From: Enoplolaimus lenunculus
Lineage: Eukaryota; Nematoda; Enoplea; Enoplida; Thoracostomopsidae
Reading direction: 5' to 3'
Length of the DNA: 64,000 nt
Assembly (NCBI GenBank): GCA_030248215.1
Contig: JASANG010000433.1
Coordinates: forward strand, 1 to 64,000
The notes beneath the pieces are model-generated. The model was not told the origin of the DNA. It worked only from the letters and a program-made list of their open reading frames with translations, and did not search any database. This document shows, piece after piece, positions 33,580-44,849 of the stretch. A program made the position numbers and the translations under genes. The stretch's first letter is position 1; each line of letters starts with the position of its first letter.

Positions 33580-33911
33580 GGCCAATGTAAAGAACAGGCC
33601 CGGAACAGTATGAAAGCTCATTCCTCAGCCTAAGCCTCAGCGTAAGAATGAGTTTATTCCTAAACCTAAGTCTAAGCCGAAACCTAACCGTACGAATGAG
33701 TTTATTCCTAAGCCTAAGTCTAAGCCTAAGCCTTAGCATAAGAATGAGTTTATTCCTAAGCCTAAGTCTCAGCCGAAGCCTAACCGTACGAATGAGTTTA
33801 TTCCTAAGCCTAAGCCTAACCTTAAGCCAAGCAGAAAAATTAGTCTAAAGCTTAAGCATATTCTATTGCAGTCCCACAGAAAAACGTTCCGCCCTTGATC
33901 TTTACATGCGC
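33580..33911. mobile_element. Family A element with long core (right)
   Basis: Mirror of 7,399-7,810 with about 80 bp fewer core repeats. Confidence 0.8.
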
Positions 33912-34439
33912 CGACTAAGAGATGAACTTTTTACACGACTGACTGCAGTTTTTGCTACCACCCGCAGATTTGACGATTTCATAGTTTAAAATTTTAATTT
34001 AGTTGTTAACTTTTAAATGTTTGCACGCATGTGTGCAAAGCATCAGTTGCGTGCAGTTGCCAATTGTTGAAAATATTGCAGTATACTCTGTATTTTTGGT
34101 TTGAGATTACACACTTACAGGAAATTGTTTCTAGGGACGTGTACGTTTCTTTCGGGGTACTGCATCACTGCGGTTGAGTTAGTTAAAGCTGTAGACTGAT
34201 TTTTTTGCTTAAGATTAACCTAATTCGTAGATCTAAAATTCGTTATACGCTGATCTTTGCGCTATAGACGTAGAATTAGGAATATGCTTATACTACTTTA
34301 ACAGCCATGTTATATCTATACAGTGGCCGGTTTAAGTTTACGCTTATGCTCAAGGCTAATCTTTGCACTAAGACTTAGGCTTAGGAATATACTTATAGTA
34401 CTGTTCCGCCCTTGTTCTTTACATTGGCCGGCCTTTCAA

Positions 34440-35090
34440 ATTCCAGGATGGGGATCCCAGCATAGATGTAGATACGGAATTTATCGATGCTTGATGTAAG
34501 CCGTCCGAGCTGACGTTCGTGTTTGATAGCTGTGCGGACGCCCTTCCAAAAACAGTTTCAAACAAAAGTTGCAAAATGATGAATTTAGAAACAGTATACA
34601 TCTTTAAAACACATCAAACTGCGCGCTCAGCTCGACATTTTTTGACATTTTCTTTCAAAGGAGCGAATCAAACCATTTCACATTTTAGGTAAAACCTTTT
34701 TCAATCTTCATATGATCCAATCAGAAGACAGCACGCCGCACACCACACTCAAAAATTTTTTTATTACCTTCTTTATTATTTCGTTTCATGAGAATTATCT
34801 TATCTTTCAGTAAAATGGTGAGCAAGTGAGTGTAGCGAACGAGAAAATTTGTTGCCATTTAGCACACTGGTGCTTATTGTAAGGACTCTGTTGCGTCTTA
34901 AGCCATTTAAAAATCGCGCAAAGGTACGATAGTGTCAAACTCGCAAGCGAAGCGAGTGAGCAGCCAGACGTACTTCAAATTTCGGTAGTTTTTGTTTCAT
35001 CCGGCTAGGGTTGGGGTCCACTTTATGGGTGTGGGCCACCCAAGGGGCCATGGGGGTGGCTGCTCCGGCCCTGCCTGCACGGCGAACTAA
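34440..35090. repeat. Family I repeat (right arm only)
   Basis: Full-length relative of 7,950-8,625 inserted where the left arm has different sequence. Its 60-77-codon frames are incidental. Confidence 0.5.
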
Positions 35091-35439
35091 ACAATACTTC
35101 AACGGTTCTCGAAGCCAAGTTTGTACAGTTACCCCCCATAAATGAATCGGCCGGGTAAAAATACGCACGCGAATGATTGTGCTTTACATAGGCCCAAGCC
35201 ATGAGTACACTATGAGATCATGGTACTTGACTAGTTCTGTAACACACTAACGTTGATATACCCGGACACACAGTGTTTATATTATTACATTAGCACATGG
35301 GAGAAAGTTAACGATGTAGCCAAAATTAGGACTGAGCCATTTAGGTCATCGTCCGCCTCGGCATTTAGAAAGAACATTCTGACGTTTCAGAAACCTCCTA
35401 ACACCTTGATCTCAAGCTAGCAAGTCTGTGTTATCGCTC

Positions 35440-38400
35440 ATGAATCTTACAGTAATACTTAAATGGTTGGCTTGTACAATTTTGGTTCTGAGCGTATTCG
35501 TAATCGATTGTGTCGAATCGAAAGGCAAAAAGAAAAAGAAAAAGAAAAAAGCATACGACGATGACGAAGATGAAGAATCAAGTAAGGGGCTTCATCTGGG
35601 ACCACAACCCCAAACCCCGGTTCCAAGCCCGGGCGGCGACCTCTGACTGCTAATTTTTGGTCACAAATTGTTGCGCGGTGCCAAACGGCATTTCACGCGA
35701 GTTGAATGCCGGACGACAACGAACGGCATTGTGACTCCATGAAAGGGTAACATGTCGTACTGCGCCGTCCGCCACGGTCCGTCGCCCGTACGGCGCTGTC
35801 CGTCAGCGTTCGTCACCAGTACGGCGGCGTACGTCACCGTCCGTCACCAGTACGGTGGCGTTCGTCACCGTTTGTCCCCAGTACGGCGGCGTCCGTCACC
35901 GTCCGTCACCATACGGCGGCGTCCGTCATCGTCCGTCACCCGTACGGCGGCGTCCATCACCCGTACGGCGGCGTCCGTCACCCGTACGGTGGCGTCCGTC
36001 ACCGTCCAATATCGTACGCAAATTATTCACGTATGATACCGTATGGTGACGGACGGTGACGCACGACGCCGGACAGTGACGGACAGCAACAGACGGCGCC
36101 GTACGACAAGTATAGAGCCACTCTTACGCTTTGACTGAACAAAAGTCTGAATAGGATATCAAGATCCATGTTTATTGCGATTGACGCTAGCTTAAATAGC
36201 GTTTTTGTTCCGAATTTTTGAAAACGGTTGGGAATTTTGAACCCTCGCTACTTATGTTTCCGATACGGTCTAAACCCTGTGGTGCCTTACCCACACAGTA
36301 GAACGGGAAACTGATCCTCAGAGAACGCAGGAGCCGGGGCCGGGACAAGATCCCATTCTGGTTACGCTTCATAGCATTTATGAAAAGTATCAAAAACCTT
36401 TAAGTATTAGAGTAGGTATTTTTTTCTAGCTAAACACTTTATAATTGGGAATTTTTGTTTGACCTATTTTCAACATGTAACCAGATATTTGGTTCCGTTT
36501 CCTGTAAAAATCGATGTTCGTTTCCGTTATAGAAATGCATGAAATTTCGCTTTTTTTGCTTATAGGAGTAAATTGACGTATTTTTCGGGGTAAAATTTTG
36601 CTGCAGATGTTCCATTTGAAATGAAAATGTCCAAAATTGTTTCATAATCTTTCGAATTGTGCGTGAATTTGTAATTTTTTCGGCCCATGTTACTTTAACG
36701 GGTGTCCAAGATTCTTGTAGATCCATAAAAGAGTAGGTTTAAATTCTAGATTACATTTTTTGCTTAGGTTTTAGGCTTAGGCTTAGGGTTAGGATTAGGA
36801 ATACGTTTAATCTACTGTTACACCCCTTAAAAACATTGGCCTTTTTCTATAAGATTTAACTTAGGCGGGCACATATTTGCATATTCCATTGCTTTCAGTA
36901 AACAAATAAAACAAGTTTAAAACTTTGATGATTAAATATAGTATCTGTTTTCTGTTTCACTTATTTTAATCACTATCCGTTTTGTTATTTGTATATTAAA
37001 GCTGAAACGCCCCACATACGTATTTTGGGCACCGTTCTAGCACAAGTAAACATTGTTTTTCAGAATATATAACAGATCGTTCTACAAAACAATTAGTACA
37101 TAGAAATTTATTGACAGTCTTATTCTGTGAATTTAAAGCGTGAGTTAACAAATGCTTTCTTTGATATAGTATACTTTTTGTGAAAACGTGTGGATACCCC
37201 AGCAATTTTGCAAAGTTACACATGAGTGCAACTATAACTACTAGTTTTTACTATCCGTTTACACCCTGTTTTTCATTCCTTTTATTTCTGCAACACTGAC
37301 CAGATTGTAAGCTTGGGCAGGTGTTAATCTTCAATTTAGCGATTTCAAAAACTAAATTTAACATTTGTGTAGAAGCTTACGCCCGAATTTATACTATTCC
37401 ATTTTAGGCCGGAACAAATTTGTCGCCACAGCAGTACTTCATGGTCCACCCAAGCTGCGATCATGGGAGCCTCCAGTTCAAGGCGTTCTTAAACTTCGTC
37501 AGATCCAGAAAGAAATCAACCAAACAATGATCGAGTCGACCGGGGTTCCAGTTCGTGACAAACATGGCAGGCCTGTCAATGAGACAATCGAAATTTGGTT
37601 AACTCGTATTGTGGGTAGGTTTTGCTGCGTATGCGCTGAAGCGTACCAACTACCGTATCCCCTACTGAAACTAGGGAACCACCTGGGGGTCACCAGCGAA
37701 ACCAGTCCACCATCCGGTTTCAAAAACATTTTCGCCTCCGGCGCAATTCAGGTGAACCATTGTTTTTTTTGCCATTATACCCTGATACCAGGCCCGTAAC
37801 CAAGGGGGGACAGGGGGGCTCAGCCCCCCTGGAAATATTTTGCCCCCCCCCCCCAGAACATTTTCAATTTTGCTTATAAGTCATTGAAATCCTATAAATG
37901 CCCCTCCTGAATAATTTTTAGCCCCCCCCTAGCAAGGTGAACTGGCTACGGGCCTGGCTGATACGCTCTTTTCTGGTTAAACCCTTCACACATCGAGTGG
38001 ACTCTTAGCAACTTAGACCTGAGCATTAATACGGCAATCTCAGCATTCGATAATTACTGTGGGTATACGCAGTGTAAAATGAGCACAAAACGTCATAATA
38101 CCTCCAGGCTCAAGCGTCAAGCTCTTGCAGCTGATTGATGATGCTAAACACCGCTCACCCTGAGAGACTGTGATTAAGGGGGTTCGTGTCGCAGCCGCAA
38201 AAGCCTTGGCATCGCTGGTCGTTGGTTGCCGTGTTGATCTGAAGTATTTCTGTAAAACCCATGATCAAGTGAGTGCTCTTGTTTGAGTCGAACAATTGTT
38301 GGTTCATAATTTGATCACAAACTTGGCTATACTCATTCTTACGCATAGGCTTAGGCTTAGGCTTAGGCTTAGGAATAAGCTTATAACACTGTTCCGCCCC

Positions 38401-39588
38401 TGTTCTTTACATTGGCCAAACTCTGTATGCATCGAATCTGTAGCAATATGCAAATCACGTTCAATTAGATTACACTGAAATATTATATATCCCCAGCCAG
38501 GACCTCAGTCAACTGAGAACTGACAAATTGCTCCAGGGGGACTCGCAACTGATACCCTCCAGCGATGACTATGCAGTATCATATCCATTGAGCAAAATTT
38601 TAGGACAAATACACCACTTAGAACCAGGCGAACACGGACTACACATTCACACATTTGGCAACGTCGACTCAGATTGTCGGCTGACCGGACCGGATATGAA
38701 TCCAACTCGGGACCAGCACGGCGGAGGACCGAAGGCCGGCGTTGGAAGGCGACATTATGGCGATTTAGGCAACATTATTGCAGCTGAAAATGGGACAGCT
38801 AAAGTCAACCTGACAGATACTTTGATTAAATTGACTGGTAAGCAGAGTCGGATGTGGGTATTAATTTTTAACCCAACCCTCGTTTTATCCGCCGAAAATA
38901 AGAATTTTTTTACCAGTTGGGGTACCCGCACTAAAAGATCTACCCACGACGCACCTTTTGCCCGAGCTCGAAGATAAACGACTACTGTATTGACCCGAAT
39001 AAGAGGGGGAAGGGTAATAAGAGGGGCCCCCATTTTGAGTGCGAATCAATTGGAGTCCGTATCTCTAAGAAGAGTCCGTAAGCGGATAGAGTTACAACTA
39101 TAACCCTTTTATGCTCAAAGACTGTGGTAATCTTTGTGTTTCAGGCATAGGCGTAGCTTGAATTTTGGAAAAGGGAGATTACGTTGTATAAAAAATTCAA
39201 CTGAAATTTCTTGTGTAGCAAACTGAAACCGTGTCTAAAAACAGCTGTACAAAAATTCTTAGGGGGGGGGGCTGACACCTGAATTCCCCTGGTTACATCT
39301 TTGGTTTCAGGCAATCTATCAATCATTGGTCGTGCAATTGCAGTTCATAAGTATAGAGATAACTTAGGTATGATGCCTAAGCAGCCACAACTCACTGGCC
39401 CACTAACCAGACAACAAAAAGTAGACCAAACTCATGGCAACGCTGGTGACGTCATCGCTTGTGGGGTAATCGGATACGGAAAACCGTTCGATTTAAGGGT
39501 CACTGAGGTAACGTTGATGGTTGTGGTAACTTTAAGAGGGCGTAACAGTACACACAAAATATATGGTCGTATATTCAAGAAATATTAA
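35440..39588 (+). CDS. Secreted Cu/Zn superoxide dismutase-like protein (right copy)
   Basis: Exons 35440-35581, 37408-37610, 38501-38837 and 39311-39588; GT-AG, phases 1, 0, 1, total 960 nt including stop (319 aa). Same protein as the minus-strand left copy, with a few substitutions near the end of exon 2 and one near the C-terminus. Start is the ATG before NLTVILKW: a typical signal peptide follows and the upstream codons differ between arms. His ligands of GLHIHTFG, the Cys of the intrasubunit disulphide, the later zinc-side His/His/Asp and the His of AVH are present. The copper-zinc bridging His is Asp and the guiding Arg is absent. The ~70-residue insert between strand 1 and HIH, and the KKKKKKKK-acidic N-terminus, are unusual. 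The last ~21 codons come from a family B transposon. Confidence 0.87.
35752..36100. repeat. 21-bp GC-rich minisatellite (right)
   Basis: Mirror of 5,165-5,565 with about two fewer units; lies in dismutase intron 1. Confidence 0.85.
36682..36841. mobile_element. Family B element (right)
   Basis: Mirror of 4,434-4,593. Confidence 0.75.
36985..37230. repeat. Family J repeat (right)
   Basis: Mirror of 4,045-4,290. Confidence 0.6.
37789..37956. mobile_element. Family D hAT-like MITE (right)
   Basis: Mirror of 3,320-3,486 with the same TIRs and flanking duplication. Confidence 0.8.
38331..38416. mobile_element. Family A half element (right)
   Basis: Mirror of 2,863-2,945. Confidence 0.7.
38985..39125. 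mobile_element. Family E fragment (right)
   Basis: Mirror of 2,150-2,292, in dismutase intron 3. Confidence 0.6.
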
Positions 39589-39824
39589 AAATTTAAGATA
39601 AAATTACGACTTAATACTGACACCAGGTATATATGTTGTGAATTCTGAACTTTTATTGCTTAAATTTTTCAGAAACATGGGTCTGAAACTTGTAGGCCAG
39701 AACTTTTCTCGCTTGCTGCTCTTGCTCTCAAAAAACCGTTCGGACATAGTTGTCACTTCACGAACCCGATGTATCATCCTAGAAACCACCAGAAACCGGG
39801 ACGGCCCTAAAAGTAACATGGGCC
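39525..39824. mobile_element. Family B element overlapping dismutase 3' end (right)
   Basis: Mirror of 1,453-1,753; covers the dismutase stop codon and 3' region. Confidence 0.65.
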
Positions 39825-40051
39825 ATTGTCATACGCCCTTATAACCAGTGACATACCAGGTGTAAATCGTTTATTGCAAAGAATATCCGGCCAAATAGCG
39901 AGATTGATAAAGCAGTTTGTACTTCAAGTTTAAACCGCATTCAGGCACGCGTTCTAAACGCAAATGTATATATTTTTCACGGTGCAACCGGAGATTGCAA
40001 AAAAACCAGAACCGGAACTGGAAATAAAATCTTCGGCTGTTCTATGAAGCT

Positions 40052-40309
40052 TTAGGTTCTTTTATAGGAAGTACCGCCGCCACATACAATTCGAATTGTT
40101 GTCGTATCAATAGTGATAATAATGCTTGCCGGATCAGTACTCAAATGTGCTGAACGTGAAGATAAAAGTACGTTAGCGGCTTGACAGCTTAGAGGCATGA
40201 GAGTAAGCGCATTAATGATTGCGATATGTTCAGCGCGGTGCAGCGGGTGTCGCATAAAATAATTTTGCAAAATACGCAGGGCCAAACGGTGCCGGTTGCC
40301 GGCGGTCAA
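40052..40309 (-). other. Unassigned open frame (right), doubtful
   Basis: Mirror of 968-1225 with one residue changed; no recognisable family. Confidence 0.15.
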
Positions 40310-40457
40310 CGCATCTGCTGTTTAGCTTTGTTTATGGCACGTGGCGGTGTGGGGCACACAAGAGTAAATGCTAAAGTCTTTGCACGAATACGTGTATCAC
40401 CTTACATCGCCAGCAAACAATAAATTTTCAAGCAAGGGTCAGTGTGAAGATCAGGGG

Positions 40458-40915
40458 TCCATGTAAAGTTCAGGGAAGGACCATGTTTTGCTCAAACTGC
40501 AACAGAGTAAGTTTAAGCTTTGAGCCCCATTCACACGTGCAAGTTCAGCTGCAACTTGCACGAAATGCTTGCAGCTGTAAGTATTTTCAATGGAACATTC
40601 CGATTGACCAATCAAACTGCAGGTGCAAAAAATTCAAGCGACTTGCAACTGTATTCACGTGTGCGGATTAAATGAAATAGCACGAATTCCTGTGAATAAA
40701 TTGCCACTGCAAGAACTTCAAAGCTGCTTTGTGACCAAACTTACACATGCTAGTTGCACGTGCAAATTTTTGCTGCAAAAACTTGCACTTAATATGGCTT
40801 TAGACTAATTTTTTGCTTTAGCATAAGCTAATTATAGGCTTACCCCGCTTAGGCCTAGGCTTAGACACAATTTAGTTTAAGAAATTTCCTTAAACTATTT
40901 CTTACACCTCTAATC
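40458..40915. mobile_element. Family A element with nested family H (right)
   Basis: Mirror of 347-826; the nested family H element is at 40,524-40,798. Confidence 0.6.
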
Positions 40916-41016
40916 CCACAAACAGCCAACACCCAAAAAAAATAAAAATTCTATTTTTTTTTTTTTATAAAAAAAAATACACAATTTGACCAAGAATTTA
41001 AAAAAAAACCCAACCC
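40863..41016. other. Homopolymer-rich patch, likely poor consensus
   Basis: Aligns base by base with 243-400 of the left arm only if many bases are replaced by A, T or C runs (e.g. TCTTACACCTCTAATCCCAC against TCTTACAGCTCTGATCCGTAC). Looks like low-accuracy consensus between the family A element and the LINE end. Confidence 0.5.
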
Positions 41017-41315
41017 CCCAAGTTTAAGTTTAAGTCCGAAGCGCTCGTTTGCCGAACACCCCGGGTTTTATTAAAAGGATAAACCACATTTACATCAACG
41101 AAAGCAATTATATAAACCAAAGAAGGCAACAACATATTATCATAACATAACAAAGGTCCTTGAAAATTACCCATTATTCTACTCTGCTTGCAAGGATATT
41201 ATTCAGAGCAAATATGTTAAAAAGCACACAAGAAACCTAGTTTCAAAACAAACTACAAATCAGGTACGCTGAGAAAAAGACATTCGAAAACCCAGCATGC
41301 TATCATTCTGTCGGG

Positions 41316-44300
41316 TTATTGTTCCAAAAACCTTAAAAAACATTCTTCTTTTAGATACAGCTTAAGTTTGCACAAATTTCTATAAACATTTTCCTGAAAA
41401 ACATCAACAACACAGACATTTTCATTGTTAAACTCGAGTTTACATCGAGCACTCCATATTGCCAATTGTGCATGTTGGACGATGAAATTAAAAGCTATTC
41501 TCTTTAATGGGTCGTGAATATTTCGTCCCAAAATTAAATCCGAAATCGTTATTTCATTTACTCCAGCTACCTGTTGCAAAACGGGAGTAATGAAAAAACT
41601 AATTTCTTGCGCCCGCAAACAATAAATAAACACATGAACATTATCCTCCCGCACTTCAATTCCATCCAAATAACAAAACGAACATATATTTGTCCCATCT
41701 GTAAAATGACTAGTGCGGTGATTAGTATACAATGACTTGTGTCTTAACCTAAAATGGACGTCTCGCGCAGAGCCGTCAACATATTTCGCTTTTGCCCATA
41801 TCCATGATCGCTCGACAAAAATAGGTTCAACTCCTAGCTCGTCTCGCCAAAAAACATGTTTAGGATGCATGAGTCCCTTATACACAGCGTGTATCCACAT
41901 TTTATACAATTTATTTGCCGACACTGTTTTTAAGGATAACTTTTCGCCAAAAAACCAACAAAAATTTCCATCCATTTTAAAAGATGACTCAATCATTGCA
42001 ATCCGTATCTCTTTATATAACTCCGGTACATCAATGCGTCTCAGTTGACGTTTAGTCGAAAACTGAACTTGCCGAAAGAAATGTTCGAAACATCTCTTCC
42101 AACTCACAACTTCGGTACCTCTTAATATTCGAATATAAAACATTAAACGATTCACTTTCAGTCTGACAAAAATATTTGGGAAATTTATCCCGCCGTGACT
42201 AGGTTGTAAAAACAGGATATCCCTTCTAATAATACTAGCGGTGGACGGGTACCACAACCACTTATAAACCACATTGATAGTTTCCTTCACTAGTTGCTCA
42301 GGGGGTGTTACTAATTTTATCAAATAATTAAACATACACAAAAAATAAATGTGAACAAGATGGATTTTTCCAAAAACAGAGATACCTCGGGGCGGTATTC
42401 GCTGTTCAAGACTTGCAATTGCTTCATAGCACTTTATCCAATTTTCAGGAACATCGAGTCCCTTTGAATCAAACCAAAGGCCATAAATTTTCACTCTTTC
42501 AACAATAAAGCGTGCATATTGATGGGGTACAAGTGCGTTCCTTAGATCGCCCATTAATAGTATCTGTGTTTTAGTTTCCTTTAGTCGGCTGCCAGAGGCC
42601 TTTTGAAATTTTTCAAAAACATCAAAAACCACACTTATATCTGAAATCCTACTTAGAAAAATATTAGTGTCGTCGGCAAACTTAGTCACTCGGGTGTTAA
42701 TGCCGTATAGTGGTATCCCCGAAATTCTTGAAGTTATTCGAAGATAATGAGCTACCACTTCCGCTGTTATGACATATAATGACGGCGATAAGGGACACCC
42801 TTGTCGAATTCCACGGAAAACATGAAAAAATTCTGACTTAAAACCATTAACTATAACAGATGATCTTGTACATCCGGGTTTATAAATACATTTGATCATG
42901 TTTAAAAAGTTTTCGCCAAAATTCATGACCCTAAGTGTCTCAAAAATAAATGACCACTCCACCAAATCAAAAGCGGCTTTGTGATCAACTGATAGCAGCA
43001 ACGCCTTTGCGTTGCTTTCATTGGCATAATGAATAACAGACATGACATGTGCAACACTGTCTTGGATAATTCTGTCGGGAACCGAGCTTGTCTGATCCGG
43101 GTGGACTAAAGATTTCATGACCGATTCTAATCTTTTTGCCAAAACTTTCGTAAAAATCTTATAATCTATATTCAGCAACGTAATTGGCCGCCAATTATCG
43201 CGACACGTTTTCCTTCCATTCCCTTTATATAATAGGGTAATAACACCATCATATGCGGAGAAATTGAGCTTAAGATCATCCAAGAACGCGTTATACATTT
43301 TACACAAAAATTCAGATAATATTCCACAAAACAGCCAATAGAATTCAACAGGAATACCATCGTATCCCGGCGTCTTTTTACCCTGCATAGATTTAATAGC
43401 GCTCGCTATTTCAACTGACGTAATGGGTCCCTCTAAAGTATTTTTTTCCACCTCACTCAACTTGGAAAGACCATTTTGTGCCAGAAAAAAAGTGAGATCT
43501 TCTCCGCTTATCCCTTCCGATCTGAATACGTTGGAATACTGCTCAGTAATTTCACCTAGAACTGCATCTGAGTCTGTTACTAACGTGCCATCAGACCTTT
43601 CGATCGAGCTTATATGCCTGGCTTCCCAGTTCTTACGTTGAAGAGACTTGACTGTTGCTAAAGAGGCGTTGTCATTTACCTCACTACCGTAGTACGTATT
43701 ATGCCTGCAAGAAGCAATATAAAATGCATTCAATAATTCGATTTCATTTTTTAGCTTTTTAAGACCCGATCTGAGATTCGGATTGTTTGGATACTGTCCT
43801 ATCAGCATTTGTACATTAATAACTTGGCTCTCTAATGATTTCCTCAACATGTCGCGTTCCTTAGCTTTATTTTTACCCAACTTTACAAAGAAGGTTTTAA
43901 CATCAGCCTTAAATACTTCCCACATCATAGAAAACCCTGTGGAAATGTTCATTAAATGTTTGAGCCGCGTTAAAACAAAGGTCTGTACGCCGACTTCACC
44001 CAAAAGCATTGTATTCATCTTATAGTATCCTTTACCTCTCTTTAAATTAGGTAAGCGAATCTTAACTCTAAACAACCTATGATCTGTCTTGTTCACTGCG
44101 CGAGCGGTACACAAAGCGCCCGGTTGTAAAAAAGCCGGCATATAAATCCGATCTATACGAGACTGACTTCCATGAATGTCTGAAAGAAAAGTAAAAAAGT
44201 CGTTTTTATTTGGATGTGTCTCCCTAAAAACATCAGATATCACCAACAGTTCCTTCAAACAATAAAGCTCTCTCAGGCCTTGCTGCTGATCATATGACGG

Positions 44301-44795
44301 CCGTGATCGGTCCAAAACCGGGTCCTCAACTAAGTTAAAATCACCCAACATAATAACACATTTATAATCAAACCAAAACGAATTTTGCACTTGTTGCATC
44401 AGCTGGTTGAAAAAAACTACTCGCTGCTCGCCGTTCGCGGGAGCATAAATACCAATTAAGAAAAAAGAAAGAGAGCCAATACTAAAAGCAATCGTGACCG
44501 CCCTACCCTGAATATTAAAAATGTTTTCAATTTGACCAACAGGAGCTGTCCTATTTATAAGGACCGTTACCCCTGTTTTACTATTCTCCTCGCTTGCGAA
44601 ACTGTGAAATATTTTAAAATTGCGTGAGAAAATTCTATCAAAAATCTCTGCATCCCAATTGTTTTTAAAATGTGTCTCTTGCAGACAAATCAAATCCAAA
44701 TCTTTTATCCTTTCAAAAACTATCGACACTTTTCGAAAATGCTTAATGGATCTGCAATTTAAACTGGAAAAAGAAAAGAAATTTGGCAGATCCAT
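41316..44795 (-). CDS. LINE ORF2: APE endonuclease + reverse transcriptase
   Basis: 1159 residues. The N-terminal endonuclease (about 5-245) shows LQETHF (Glu40), GDFN (151-154), SRIDRIY (212-218) and DH (238-239). The reverse transcriptase spans about 475-790: GYDGIPVEF, NWRPITLLNIDYKIF, SVDHKAAFD, RGIRQGCPLSPSLY and the catalytic FADD (706-709). A C-terminal CSFC...HVFIYC pattern near residue 1060 resembles the zinc-binding region after RT in L1-like elements. No RNase H is seen. It nicks target DNA and primes reverse transcription of the element RNA. ORF2 lies in the same frame as ORF1, 54 nt downstream, with at least one further stop between, so reinitiation rather than fusion is likely. 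All catalytic residues I can check are present. Confidence 0.93.
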   Translation of the reverse strand: MDLPNFFSFSSLNCRSIKHFRKVSIVFERIKDLDLICLQETHFKNNWDAEIFDRIFSRNFKIFHSFASEENSKTGVTVLINRTAPVGQIENIFNIQGRAVTIAFSIGSLSFFLIGIYAPANGEQRVVFFNQLMQQVQNSFWFDYKCVIMLGDFNLVEDPVLDRSRPSYDQQQGLRELYCLKELLVISDVFRETHPNKNDFFTFLSDIHGSQSRIDRIYMPAFLQPGALCTARAVNKTDHRLFRVKIRLPNLKRGKGYYKMNTMLLGEVGVQTFVLTRLKHLMNISTGFSMMWEVFKADVKTFFVKLGKNKAKERDMLRKSLESQVINVQMLIGQYPNNPNLRSGLKKLKNEIELLNAFYIASCRHNTYYGSEVNDNASLATVKSLQRKNWEARHISSIERSDGTLVTDSDAVLGEITEQYSNVFRSEGISGEDLTFFLAQNGLSKLSEVEKNTLEGPITSVEIASAIKSMQGKKTPGYDGIPVEFYWLFCGILSEFLCKMYNAFLDDLKLNFSAYDGVITLLYKGNGRKTCRDNWRPITLLNIDYKIFTKVLAKRLESVMKSLVHPDQTSSVPDRIIQDSVAHVMSVIHYANESNAKALLLSVDHKAAFDLVEWSFIFETLRVMNFGENFLNMIKCIYKPGCTRSSVIVNGFKSEFFHVFRGIRQGCPLSPSLYVITAEVVAHYLRITSRISGIPLYGINTRVTKFADDTNIFLSRISDISVVFDVFEKFQKASGSRLKETKTQILLMGDLRNALVPHQYARFIVERVKIYGLWFDSKGLDVPENWIKCYEAIASLEQRIPPRGISVFGKIHLVHIYFLCMFNYLIKLVTPPEQLVKETINVVYKWLWYPSTASIIRRDILFLQPSHGGINFPNIFVRLKVNRLMFYIRILRGTEVVSWKRCFEHFFRQVQFSTKRQLRRIDVPELYKEIRIAMIESSFKMDGNFCWFFGEKLSLKTVSANKLYKMWIHAVYKGLMHPKHVFWRDELGVEPIFVERSWIWAKAKYVDGSARDVHFRLRHKSLYTNHRTSHFTDGTNICSFCYLDGIEVREDNVHVFIYCLRAQEISFFITPVLQQVAGVNEITISDLILGRNIHDPLKRIAFNFIVQHAQLAIWSARCKLEFNNENVCVVDVFQENVYRNLCKLKLYLKEECFLRFLEQ

Positions 44796-44849
44796 ATTGA
44801 CTCTCTTTCATATCAATTTAAGGCATGTAAAACAAAAAAAAATGCACGT

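Larger units (their letters stand above)
20640..41259. repeat. Right arm of ~41-kb inverted repeat
   Basis: Reverse complement of the left arm, with genes in mirrored order and strand (channel gene -, superoxide dismutase-like gene +). Coding exons are nearly identical between arms: the third dismutase exon translates identically and the first channel exon differs at 3 of 290 residues. Differences are mostly indels: a 964-bp element at 26,327-27,290, loss of about 1.2 kb near 33,235, a segment at 32,470-32,735 that the left lacks, and a long private stretch at 34.2-35.2 kb. The inner part (20.8-23.1 kb) is longer than its left partner. Confidence 0.95.

Noticed and set aside
43172-44025. Open frames on either strand within LINE ORF2
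   Set aside because: Shadow frames of the reverse-transcriptase ORF.
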